Assembly (NCBI GenBank): GCA_947624015.1
Contig: CANQIA010000008.1
Coordinates: 19,504-83,503 of the forward strand
Source of the DNA: an uncultured Clostridia bacterium
GTDB lineage: Bacteria > Bacillota > Clostridia > Lachnospirales > CAG-274
Length of the DNA stretch: 64,000 bases
Direction of reading: 5' to 3'
The notes beneath the pieces are model-generated. The model had not been told where the DNA came from, did not search any database, and saw nothing but the letters and a program-made list of their open reading frames with translations. A program made the position numbers and the translations under genes. The stretch's first letter is position 1; each line of letters begins with the position of its first letter. Below are positions 16,850-24,131 of the stretch, one piece after another.

Positions 16850-16877
16850 TTGATATTTCCGTATTTTATGATAAAAT
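16850..16877 (+). promoter_or_regulatory. Promoter of the yhaM-rlmD pair
   Basis: TTGATA (16850-16855) and TAAAAT (16872-16877) are 16 bases apart, about 32 bases before the YhaM start at 16909. Confidence 0.65.
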
Positions 16878-16908
16878 TTAATCATAGAAGTCAATGGAGG
16901 AGTTACAT

Positions 16909-17853
16909 ATGCGATATATAAACGAACTTAAGGAAGGCGAAAGGGTCATAGAGTTTTACCTTTGCAAGCAAAGGCAAAGCAACAAATCCGCAAAGACAGG
17001 AAAAAACTACCTTTCTCTTACGCTTATTGATAAAACCGGAATGATAAACGGCAAAGTATGGGATATCTCAAGAGATATACAATCCTTTGAAGAAGGCGAT
17101 TATATCAAAGTAGACGCCATGGTTCAGACCTTCAACAACGATCTTCAGCTTAATATAAAGAAGTTAAGGAAAGCCCGGGAAGGAGAATATGACGAAGCTA
17201 ACTATATCCCTACTACCGATAAGGATGTAGACGGACTGTTCAAAAAGCTTACAGCCTATATCGACTCTGTTAAGGAGCCTCATATCAATAAACTGCTTAA
17301 CAATATATTTATTAAGAATACCGATATTGCCGAGGCATTTAAAAAACACACTGCCGCCAAGGCAATGCACCATAATTACATGGGCGGACTTATTGAACAT
17401 ACCATATCCGTAACGGAAATATGTGATTTTTTTGCATCACACTATGATTGCGTAAACAGAGATGTGCTTATTGCCTCTGCTCTTCTCCACGACATAGCAA
17501 AGCTTAAAGAGCTTTCTGATTTCCCCAATGTTGATTACACAGACGACGGAGAGCTTATAGGTCATATAGTTATGGGCGCAGAGCTTATAGGAAAGGAAGC
17601 CGACAATATAGAAGGCTTTCCTCATGAGCTTCGTTCAATCATACAGCACAATATTCTTGCGCATCACGGAGAATATGACTACGGTTCCCCAAAGCTCCCC
17701 AAAACACTGGAGGCATTTTTGCTCCACTGCGCCGATGATACAGACGCAAAGGTAAAAATGTTTGAAAATTCCCTTGAAAGCAGCGCTCTGAACGGACACT
17801 GGGCAGGCTATAACAAAATGCTTGCCAGAAATATAAGAAAGACTGAATTCTGA
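16909..17853 (+). CDS. yhaM: 3'-5' exoribonuclease YhaM-type (OB fold + HD domain)
   Basis: This 314-residue protein joins an N-terminal OB-fold nucleic-acid-binding domain (residues 1-95, YLSLTLIDKTGMINGKVWD) to an HD nuclease domain (about 130-310). Metal ligands are visible in HHNYMGGLIEHTISV, ALLHDIAKLKEL, HHGEYDYGSPKLPKT and HCADDTDAK. YhaM is a Mn-dependent 3'-5' exoribonuclease that trims RNA ends in Firmicutes. The start at 16909 (MRYINEL) follows GGAGGAG; an ATG five codons upstream contains that site and is unlikely. The gene is followed after one base by rlmD, so they form an RNA-metabolism operon. Confidence 0.9.
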   Translation: MRYINELKEGERVIEFYLCKQRQSNKSAKTGKNYLSLTLIDKTGMINGKVWDISRDIQSFEEGDYIKVDAMVQTFNNDLQLNIKKLRKAREGEYDEANYIPTTDKDVDGLFKKLTAYIDSVKEPHINKLLNNIFIKNTDIAEAFKKHTAAKAMHHNYMGGLIEHTISVTEICDFFASHYDCVNRDVLIASALLHDIAKLKELSDFPNVDYTDDGELIGHIVMGAELIGKEADNIEGFPHELRSIIQHNILAHHGEYDYGSPKLPKTLEAFLLHCADDTDAKVKMFENSLESSALNGHWAGYNKMLARNIRKTEF

Positions 17854-17854
17854 T

Positions 17855-19213
17855 ATGAAAAAAAATGAGATTTATACTATTGAAATTACAGATATAGGAA
17901 CTCACGGCGAGGGTATAGGCAAAATTGACGGCTATACCATTTTTGTCAAGAATACCATTCCGGGCGAGGAAGTAAAAGTGCTTGTTGTAAAGGCAAACAA
18001 AAGCTACGGCTACGGCAAAGTCCTTGAGATAATAAAGCCGTCTCCCCATAGGATAAAACCGCCCTGCGACGTAGCGGGAAAATGCGGCGGCTGTACAATA
18101 CAGCACATTGATTATGCAAAGCAGCTTAAGCTTAAGCAAAACAAGGTAAAACAAAATCTTGCAAGAATAGGCGGATTTAAAAATATTGAAGTGGAGCCTG
18201 TAATAGGTATGGATGAGCCATGGCATTACAGAAACAAGGCTCAATACCCTGTCGCCTTCGGCAAAAACGGTATCGAAATAGGCTTTTATTCTCCGGGAAG
18301 CCACAAGGTAGTCCAATGCGCCCGCTGTCTTATAGGCAGCAAATATGATGCAGAAATACTTAAGGCGATAAAAGAATTTATGCAGCGCAACGATATTTCT
18401 GCTTATAACGAGGAAACAAGCAAAGGACTTGTAAGGCATATACTTATAAGAGAGGGACATTATACAGGCGAAATAATGGTATGCCTTGTAGTGAACAGCT
18501 CCGTTTTCAAATTCAAAGATGAGCTTATTTCCGCACTTAAGGTTATTGACAATATAAGCTCTGTTGTTATTAATTATAACAGGGAAAGATCAAATGTTAT
18601 CATGTCCCATAAGTGCGAAACAATATGGGGCAACGATCACATTACGGACAAAATAGGGGATCTGGTGTTTAAAATATCTGCCCTTTCCTTCTTTCAAATA
18701 AACCCCGTGCAAACTCCCAAGCTCTACTCAAAGGCTCTTGAATTTGCTGACCTTAAAGGAAATGAGACCGTTATAGACGCATACTGCGGTATTGGCTCTA
18801 TCTCTCTTTTCCTGGCTCAGAAAGCAAAAAAGGTATACGGCATAGAAATAGTGGATAAGGCAATTGAAAATGCAAAAGAAAATGCTTCTCTCAATAATAT
18901 AAACAACGCCGAATTTTTTACGGGAAAAGCAGAGGATATTGTGCCTGAGCTTTATGAGAATGGGATAATGCCCGATGTAATGATAGTGGATCCTCCGCGT
19001 AAAGGCTGCGACAAAAGCCTTCTTGAACTTATGCGTAGCATGAGACCCCAAAAGATAGTATATGTCAGTTGCGACAGCGCCACTCTTTCCCGTGACCTTA
19101 ATATACTCTGCTCAGGAGATGAGTATAAAGTGGAAAGAGTCCAGCCTGTGGATATGTTCCCTATGACATATCATGTGGAAACGGTGTGCCTGCTCACAAA
19201 ACAAAATCTTTAA
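17855..19213 (+). CDS. 23S rRNA (uracil-5-)-methyltransferase, RlmD/TrmA family
   Basis: This 452-residue enzyme puts a methyl group on C5 of a uracil in rRNA (or tRNA) using SAM. A TRAM domain (residues 1-60, IGTHGEGIGKIDGYTIFV) is followed by the [4Fe-4S] cysteines in CDVAGKCGGC plus CARC near residue 153. The Rossmann domain has VIDAYCGIGSISLFLA, DPPRKGCD and the catalytic Cys406 in YVSCDSATLSRD. The protein ends at HVETVCLLTKQNL. Many clostridial relatives continue with a C-terminal extension after this point; a sequence that looks like that extension lies 3.2 kb downstream (22446-22616). E. coli RlmD/RlmC/TrmA specificity cannot be separated here. Confidence 0.92.
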   Translation: MKKNEIYTIEITDIGTHGEGIGKIDGYTIFVKNTIPGEEVKVLVVKANKSYGYGKVLEIIKPSPHRIKPPCDVAGKCGGCTIQHIDYAKQLKLKQNKVKQNLARIGGFKNIEVEPVIGMDEPWHYRNKAQYPVAFGKNGIEIGFYSPGSHKVVQCARCLIGSKYDAEILKAIKEFMQRNDISAYNEETSKGLVRHILIREGHYTGEIMVCLVVNSSVFKFKDELISALKVIDNISSVVINYNRERSNVIMSHKCETIWGNDHITDKIGDLVFKISALSFFQINPVQTPKLYSKALEFADLKGNETVIDAYCGIGSISLFLAQKAKKVYGIEIVDKAIENAKENASLNNINNAEFFTGKAEDIVPELYENGIMPDVMIVDPPRKGCDKSLLELMRSMRPQKIVYVSCDSATLSRDLNILCSGDEYKVERVQPVDMFPMTYHVETVCLLTKQNL

Positions 19214-19220
19214 ACCCCAG

Positions 19221-19260
19221 TAAATAAGGGCTTTCCGTAAAAGATAGCCCTTATTTTTAT
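19221..19260 (+). terminator. Rho-independent terminator after rlmD
   Basis: AATAAGGGCT (19223-19232) pairs perfectly with AGCCCTTATT (19246-19255), followed by TTTATTTT. Confidence 0.88.
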
Positions 19261-19279
19261 TTTGCCGTTTAGTGTGTTT
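19259..19279. repeat. Left copy of a 21-bp imperfect direct repeat
   Basis: The sequence TATTTTgCCGTTTAgTgTG plus TT recurs at 22416-22436 with 18 of 21 bases identical; the three differences are all G/A. Each copy stands just after a hairpin and the two enclose the 3.1-kb accessory segment. Confidence 0.55.
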
Positions 19280-19353
19280 TTATAGGTTTATGTTGTTCGT
19301 GGAGTCATTTATTATCCCCCTTAATCATTTATGCCATAAGGTATAAAATTTTC

Positions 19354-19480
19354 AAGGGGACACCCTAAATGAGCAATGCATTCACTGAGTGCGAGGTCCC
19401 CTACTTTGTTATTTAACATAAAGTTTCTATTATTCGGGACATTTCACATAGTGAAATGAAGCCCTTCAAAGTGTCCCCAC
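19354..19480. repeat. Short non-coding element with GGGGACAC inverted ends
   Basis: GGGGACAC (19356-19363) and GTGTCCCC (19471-19478) are inverted copies about 120 bp apart. Between them are a related GGTCCCCTA (19395-19403) and a hairpin TTTCAC-ATA-GTGAAA (19443-19457). The stretch holds no convincing gene and resembles a remnant or miniature repeat element. The last codons of the 143-aa reading frame run into its right edge. Confidence 0.4.
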
Positions 19481-19897
19481 TCTTTTACGTGGAGGTATCG
19501 ATTGGTATTTGCCGTAAAGCTTACAAGCCAACTCAAAATCGTCATTTTGTTTATATAATGATTCCATTTCATCTTCATTCAAATATTTTAACAACGAGGC
19601 AAGGTTATTGATTGCTTTTGCAACTGCTTCATCATTAAAAACAAAATCTCCTCTATTTACTATTCTTTCGTAGTATTCATTAAATTTTACAAAATCTTCT
19701 TTTTTCTTATATTCTATTCCTTTTACAATATTTAATTCTTTTGTAAAGTCCTCATATAAGCTTATTTCTTCATCATTGCACTTTTTGAATACACCTGCGC
19801 CCAAATAATAATACTCGTCATTAATTTTGTATATATATGGCTTTTTATATTTTATAAGTTCATAAAAATATGAATTGTCTTTTTTCAACTGTTCCAT
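19466..19897 (-). CDS. Uncharacterised acidic/lysine-rich 143-residue protein
   Basis: I do not recognise this protein. The start at 19897 (MEQLKKDNSYFYEL) is chosen because AAGGAGAATTT precedes the ATG; readings to 20005 would overlap the end of the repeat protein. It is hydrophilic, rich in Lys/Glu/Tyr/Asp, with a short tyrosine-rich patch (KPYIYKINDEYYYLGAG) that looks like a beta hairpin followed by helical segments. No signal peptide or membrane segment is visible. The last residues (PPRKRVGTL) are encoded within the adjacent repeat element, so the original C-terminus may have been lost. It follows the RCC1-repeat gene by 43 bases and may share its operon. Confidence 0.6.
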   Translation of the reverse strand: MEQLKKDNSYFYELIKYKKPYIYKINDEYYYLGAGVFKKCNDEEISLYEDFTKELNIVKGIEYKKKEDFVKFNEYYERIVNRGDFVFNDEAVAKAINNLASLLKYLNEDEMESLYKQNDDFELACKLYGKYQSIPPRKRVGTL

Positions 19898-19940
19898 AAT
19901 AAATTCTCCTTGTTTTTTTGTTTGTATTTTTACAACATTC

Positions 19941-21685
19941 CTACTTTCCAATGTCCTTCCAATCGGATACATTGCATTGTCCGTATTCATTATTACCGAC
20001 AGCAACTACTGTACCGTCTGATTTTAATCCTACTGTATGAGAATCACCTGCAGAAACAGCAACTATATCTTTCCAATCAGATACATCACATTGTCCGTAT
20101 TCGTTATAACCAATAGCAACAACTGTGCCATCTGCTTTTAAGCCTACAGTGTGATAGCTTCCTGCAGAAACAGCAACTATATTCTTCCAATTGGAAACAT
20201 CACACTGTCCATCTTCATTAAGTCCAACGGCAACAACTGTACCGTCTGACTTTAATCCCACTGTATGACAAAGTTCTGCAGAAACTGCAACTATATTATT
20301 CCAACCTGATACGTCACACTGTCCATATTCATTCCAACCAACAGCAACAACAGTACCATCCGACTTCAACCCTACTGTATGTGAATATCCGGCAGAAACT
20401 GCAATAATATCTTTCCAAGCCGATATATCGCACTGTCCGTTTTCATTATTACCAATCGCAACAACTGTACCATCTGATTTTAAGCCTACTGTATGATAAC
20501 TACCGGCTGAAATAGCAACTATATCTTTCCAATTAGAAATATTGCATTGTCCATATTCGTTATAACCAACAACAACAACTGTACCATCTGATTTTAAGCC
20601 TACGCTATGTAAGTCTCCAACAGAAACATCAGTAATATAATTCCAATCAGATACATCACAGTCCCCGTATTCATTAGCACCAACAGCAATAGCCGTACCG
20701 TCTGACTTCAATCCCACTGTATGGGCAATACTGGTAGATAATTTTTTTTCGAATTTTGAAGCATTCTCTTGTAATAAATGGATTATTCCCTGTATTTTCT
20801 TGTCGGAATCCTTAAAACTATTCGTTTCTACAAATTTTTTTCCTGTGTTTATATAGTCGCCATTTTCCAGTAATTCATTTGCTTTAGAATATGTATATAT
20901 TTTCATACCGTAATTAATGCAAAATCCAATGGTAACCATTATTAAAACTACTGCAGTAGTAATCAGAGAAAACTTTCTGATTTTTTCTTCATTCTTTGCT
21001 ATTTTGGCAGCTTCTTTTTCAGCTTTTGCAGCTATTTCTTCTCTTTTTATTCTTTCGGCTTCTTCATACTTTTCTTTTGCCTCTTTGAGATATTCTTCAT
21101 TGCTTATAGAAGTTAAAATATTGATATCTTCATCACAATAACAGCAATTTGTATTTGCTATATTGTTGGGCTGACCACAGGAGCATATCCAATAATCGCC
21201 TTTATTTTCAAAAGCATATGTACTTTTGTAATTATTTTCATTACATTCTCTTTCATACTGTTCATACAGATCCCCGTAATAATCTCTTGCATTTTGTTGT
21301 TTAAATTCTGTCAAAGGTTCATTGTTTTCATTTCTCCATACAGTTTCATCATCAAAAACAGCTTTAGTAACAATAATACTTATATTTCCTATATTGGTCT
21401 TGTCCGTATTTATGGGCTGTCTGTCGCCAAAGGTTGAATTGATCTCCGCATTTTCCATGTATGAAACATCTTTTATAAAGCCAAGACTGTCCTTAGCTGC
21501 ATCAAAACATTCTATATCAATGCTTATAGATTTTACAGTCTTTTGAGATATATTTCTGAATTTTATCTGTATTATACTTTTTCCCGTAACATTATCCAGA
21601 AGTATGTTATATTTATCCGCCTGTATGGGCAATCATTGTGCCAGCAGATGTTTTCACATTTTTTTATAATAGTATACCGTTCCAT
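19941..21685 (-). pseudogene. Zinc-ribbon/transmembrane/RCC1-like repeat protein, frameshifted near its start
   Basis: The gene should begin at the ATG at 21685, behind a strong site (GAGGAGGACACT). It reads MERYTIIKKCENICWHNDC, then one base appears missing in the proline codon near 21627-21629. The rest reads on in the next frame (PIQADKYNILLDN) to 19941 for about 562 more residues. The long frame alone could start only at a TTG preceded directly by a stop. Domains: a novel N-terminal beta region (to ~150), a zinc ribbon (CSCG...CCYC near 170), a coiled coil (180-225), one membrane helix (~228-250), then seven 38-residue repeats of the HTVGLKSDGTVVAVG type. RCC1-like repeats form beta-propellers for protein binding. 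Function unknown; the frameshift could be real, reversible, or a sequencing error. Confidence 0.75.
19944..20723 (-). repeat. Tandem 114-bp repeat array (seven units) in the RCC1-like protein
   Basis: Seven successive 38-codon units, each beginning HTVGLKSDGT and containing NEYGQCDVS-x-W, occupy the 3' part of the gene; the last unit is truncated at the stop. Units are highly similar at protein level but differ at synonymous positions, so the array is not a very recent expansion. Confidence 0.85.
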
Positions 21686-21706
21686 AGTGTCCTCCTCTTG
21701 TTTATA

Positions 21707-22078
21707 TTATAACTGCGGCAAACTATCCTCATCGATTTTGTTTATTTCACCCTTCATAGCATTTCCAGCCAATATTTCTATTTGAAGCTTACTGCTTTCT
21801 GCACTTATATATGTATTTTTTATTATTTCAGAAAAGCCTTCAAACATCAATGATGCGAGCCAATACGTAAGAAAAATAATTGCTCCGATTACAATAGTTA
21901 TAATAGCAATAAATACATTTCCAATAAATGAAGAAATTCCTAAAATTCCAAATATTATACCAATAAAAGCTCCAATTCCAAAAACAATTTCGGCAACATG
22001 GGATAGTTTTTTTGCCGTATCCGGAGTATTCATTGAAATCGCTGTCAACCTTGCTTGAATTTCCTTTTTCGTCAACAT
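21707..22078 (-). CDS. Small membrane protein upstream of the RCC1-repeat gene
   Basis: I do not recognise this 123-residue protein. It starts at 22078 (MLTKKEIQARL) with AAAGGAG upstream. Two long hydrophobic segments span about residues 34-58 (IVFGIGAFIGIIFGILGIS) and 63-88 (VFIAIITIVIGAIIFLTYWLA), flanked by a basic N-terminal helix and an acidic C-terminal helix ending near DEDSLPQL. It lies 21 bases upstream of the start of the repeat protein and is the first gene after a consensus promoter, so the two are co-transcribed. A role as membrane partner of the repeat protein is inference. Confidence 0.72.
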   Translation of the reverse strand: MLTKKEIQARLTAISMNTPDTAKKLSHVAEIVFGIGAFIGIIFGILGISSFIGNVFIAIITIVIGAIIFLTYWLASLMFEGFSEIIKNTYISAESSKLQIEILAGNAMKGEINKIDEDSLPQL

Positions 22079-22096
22079 AATAATTCTCCTTTCATT

Positions 22097-22120
22097 CGTC
22101 AAAAAGTATACTTTAGGACG
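22097..22120. promoter_or_regulatory. 24-bp palindromic operator-like site, copy 1
   Basis: The site is CGTC-AA-AAAGTATACTTT-AG-GACG, a palindrome apart from its two 2-base spacers. It lies between the predicted transcription start and the ribosome site of the 123-aa membrane protein gene, where a bound repressor would block elongation or initiation. Confidence 0.65.
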
Positions 22121-22149
22121 TCTTTTTTGCTTTGTATTTTATTGTCAAA

Positions 22150-22178
22150 ATTATACTATATTCTGATTTTAAAGTCAA
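22150..22178 (-). promoter_or_regulatory. Consensus sigma-A promoter of the membrane protein/RCC1-repeat operon
   Basis: On the minus strand TTGACT (22173-22178) and TATAAT (22150-22155) are 17 bases apart, 72 bases before the ATG at 22078. It is centred between the two 24-bp palindromes. Confidence 0.8.
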
Positions 22179-22231
22179 TATTTTTAGACAAATTTTATAC
22201 AATTCTTGACAAAATTTTATTATTTTTTATC

Positions 22232-22255
22232 CGTCCTAAAGTATACTTTGCGACG
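22232..22255. promoter_or_regulatory. 24-bp palindromic operator-like site, copy 2
   Basis: The site is CGTC-CT-AAAGTATACTTT-GC-GACG, with the same CGTC-N2-AAAGTATACTTT-N2-GACG pattern as the copy at 22097-22120. Centres are 135 bp apart. This copy lies upstream of the -35 box. Confidence 0.65.
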
Positions 22256-22377
22256 GTCGTAATTATTATGCTAAAATACGATGATTAATGTAATTAGTTC
22301 TTTATATATCCGGCTTAATTGACAATATTTAAACACAATCATACAAATTACGCCAAAAGATTTATAAACAACTCAAA

Positions 22378-22420
22378 GGGGGATAGTTACATAACTTTAC
22401 TATCCCCCCTACTTGTATTT
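22378..22420 (+). terminator. Hairpin with 10-bp perfect stem
   Basis: GGGGGATAGT (22378-22387) pairs with ACTATCCCCC (22399-22408) around an 11-base loop. The downstream tract (TACTTGTATTTT) is weak, so termination is plausible but not certain. It precedes the remnant of an RlmD-like C-terminus. Confidence 0.5.
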
Positions 22421-22436
22421 TACCGTTTAATATGTT
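22416..22436. repeat. Right copy of the 21-bp imperfect direct repeat
   Basis: It matches 19259-19279 at 18 of 21 positions (TATTTTaCCGTTTAaTaTG plus TT) and, like that copy, follows a hairpin. It immediately precedes the displaced RlmD-like tail. Confidence 0.55.
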
Positions 22437-22445
22437 ATCTTTGTT

Positions 22446-22616
22446 ATATGGCACGTTGAGACGGTAGTTCTTTTGTCTCAACAAAATACAAAACAACATA
22501 TCGAGGTTGAATTGAACATGTATGAACTGGACTTGACCTCTGCGGAAGGTAAAGCTACTTATGAGGAAATAAGAGCATATGTAAATTTTCCCATGACCTG
22601 GTTACGGGAAAATTAA
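22446..22616 (+). pseudogene. Remnant of the C-terminal tail of an RlmD/TrmA-family methyltransferase
   Basis: From 22452 one frame reads HVETVVLLSQQNTKQH, then IEVELNMYELDL and TSAEGKATYEEIRAYV before running into a hairpin and a stop at 22614-22616. HVETVVLLS matches the end of the intact gene in this window (HVETVCLLTKQNL). The LDLTSAE-x-KATY-x-EI segment is the start of a C-terminal extension known in many clostridial RlmD proteins. There is no start codon or upstream body, so this is a fragment. It also shows where the usual extension would continue had it not been cut. Confidence 0.6.
22584..22614. repeat. Inverted-repeat hairpin, left copy (AATTTTCCCATGACCT)
   Basis: AATTTTCCC (22584-22592) and GGGAAAATT (22606-22614) form a hairpin. 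The first 16 bases, AATTTTCCCATGACCT, recur exactly at 23469-23484 on the other side of the methyltransferase-like gene. Confidence 0.6.
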
Positions 22617-22745
22617 ATATGACTTTGAGCAGGCAGCCGACAGCAAAGAAGATATACTTGAAAAATTTAATGATATAACAACAAATTGATCAATTTAATA
22701 TGTATGTGCAAACGAGTACTTATTTAATATTTTGGAGGGAATATA

Positions 22746-23423
22746 ATGGCGTTTCAATTAAACAATGTAGTGCCATGGGGAAGAAACCTTGCGGAGTACA
22801 GGCTCATGTTTGAGCTTAGTGATGAGGATATGAAAAAGAATATCGCAGGATTTGGAGACGGTCCTGCAAGCTTCAATTATGAGGCGACAAAACAAGGATA
22901 TAAAGTAACCTCTTTTGACCCAATATATTGTTTTTCAACAGAGGACTTGCGCAAACGCATTGATGAAGTGCGAACGGTTGTTATGCGGCAGATGAATGAA
23001 AATAAGGAAAACTATGTATGGACACATATAAAAAATCCGGATGAATTGGAAAATATACGAATGTCTGCAATGCAACTTTTTCTGGAGGATTACGAAAAAG
23101 GCAAGTCGGAGCAGAGATACATATACCACACACTTCCCGAAAGACTGCTTTATGAAAACAGTCATTTTGACATCGGCTTAAGCTCTCATTTTTTGCTTAT
23201 GTATACAATGCTCGGATATGATTTTCACATAAATGCGATCACGGAAATGCTTAGAGTATGCAAGGAAATCAGAATATTTCCAATCGTTGATCTTGATGCA
23301 AACAAGACCGAATTGGTATCAAAAGTTATTGAGTATTTTAAGAGATCCTTTGACATAGAAATACGGCAGACAAAATACGAATTCCAAAAGGGAGACAATA
23401 AGCTGCTTATCATACGCAGCTAG
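22746..23423 (+). CDS. SAM-dependent methyltransferase-like protein
   Basis: This 225-residue protein resembles class I methyltransferases of unknown substrate. The N-terminal part reads IAGFGDGPASFNYEATKQG, then VTSFDPIY, which fits the SAM-binding loop and the acidic residue after beta strand 2, although the canonical GxGxG is reduced to GFGDGP. The later FDIGLSSHFLLMYTMLGYDFH and EMLRVCKEIRIFPIVDLD match motif IV and the following helix. Relatives in Clostridia are annotated only as methyltransferase domain proteins. GGAGGG precedes the ATG. The gene stands alone between two copies of the same hairpin repeat, which suggests it moves or was inserted as a unit. Confidence 0.7.
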   Translation: MAFQLNNVVPWGRNLAEYRLMFELSDEDMKKNIAGFGDGPASFNYEATKQGYKVTSFDPIYCFSTEDLRKRIDEVRTVVMRQMNENKENYVWTHIKNPDELENIRMSAMQLFLEDYEKGKSEQRYIYHTLPERLLYENSHFDIGLSSHFLLMYTMLGYDFHINAITEMLRVCKEIRIFPIVDLDANKTELVSKVIEYFKRSFDIEIRQTKYEFQKGDNKLLIIRS

Positions 23424-23468
23424 CACTATCGATTCCCGTTTATAACCGAATTTTGCCAAACAAAATAT

Positions 23469-23500
23469 AATTTTCCCATGACCTATGGGAAAATTTTTTA
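23469..23500. terminator. Hairpin terminator, right copy of AATTTTCCCATGACCT
   Basis: AATTTTCCCAT (23469-23479) pairs with ATGGGAAAATT (23485-23495), then TTTT follows. It can terminate the methyltransferase gene and is also the right member of the repeated hairpin pair. Confidence 0.7.
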
Positions 23501-23601
23501 GATCCCGCACAAATCACACATTGATAACATATTTTTCACATAAAACCAAATTAAAATAAAATTGCAGTTAAAAATAATAATTATAAGAAAGGATGATCAT
23601 T

Positions 23602-24033
23602 ATGAAAAATAACATCAAAAAAATATTTGGTTGTGTGATAGTGCTTACAATGGTCGTATGTGCGGCAACGGCATTTGCAGCCGATGAAACATCAAATTAC
23701 AGCTTTAGAAAAGGCAAAGAAAACCATTACGGAACAGGTGGCGAGCAGACCTTTGTTTACTCCCATAGTCATCATGCCGATACAGAAGCGCTTATTGAAG
23801 CGGGTATAATCGATCAAGAAACAGCTAATAATATCTCAGAATATATGTCAAAAAAGCATGAAGATATAAAAGCAATGTATAGCGACATGGCAAATATGAG
23901 TCCTGAGGAACGTCATACGGCTTTTGAGGAAAGGAAGACCTCTCGAGGAAACGGACTTGACGAGCTTGTTGATAAGGGCATTATAACAAAGGAACAATAT
24001 GATTCCATAAAAGAATATACCGAAAATAAATAG
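23602..24033 (+). CDS. Secreted small helical protein (DUF2680-like)
   Basis: This 143-residue protein has a clear signal peptide (MKNNIKKIFGCVIVLTMVVC, then AATAFAA) and a hydrophilic mature part. Two helical segments repeat a pattern, ALIEAGIIDQETANNI near residue 65 and ELVDKGIITKEQYDSI near the C-terminus. This helix-Gly-Ile-Ile/Thr pattern is found in clostridial DUF2680-type secreted proteins, whose function is unknown. A His-rich stretch (YSHSHHADTE) precedes the first repeat and might bind metal. The ATG at 23602 is preferred over one three codons earlier. A strong terminator separates it from the two-component system downstream, which could nevertheless sense or control it. Confidence 0.72.
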   Translation: MKNNIKKIFGCVIVLTMVVCAATAFAADETSNYSFRKGKENHYGTGGEQTFVYSHSHHADTEALIEAGIIDQETANNISEYMSKKHEDIKAMYSDMANMSPEERHTAFEERKTSRGNGLDELVDKGIITKEQYDSIKEYTENK

Positions 24034-24037
24034 ATAT

Positions 24038-24074
24038 AAAGAGAGATGCCATTATACAGCATCTCTCTTTTTCG
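24038..24074 (+). terminator. Rho-independent terminator
   Basis: AAAGAGAGATGC (24038-24049) pairs perfectly with GCATCTCTCTTT (24059-24070), followed by TTC. Confidence 0.9.
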
Positions 24075-24103
24075 TTGATAAATCAATTTATCTGTGATAC
24101 AAT
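24075..24103 (+). promoter_or_regulatory. Promoter of the two-component system
   Basis: TTGATA (24075-24080) and TACAAT (24098-24103) are 17 bases apart, 28 bases before the response regulator ATG. Confidence 0.7.
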
Positions 24104-24131
24104 ATTAAATAATTGAAAGGAGCGGAAAACT

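Noticed and set aside
20008..20720. CRISPR-like regular repeats
   Set aside because: The period is 114 bases, in frame, and each unit encodes 38 residues; it is a protein repeat array.
22206..22211. TTGACA on the plus strand as a second promoter
   Set aside because: No -10 box follows at 16-18 bases and no gene begins within 500 bases; the minus-strand promoter accounts for the region.
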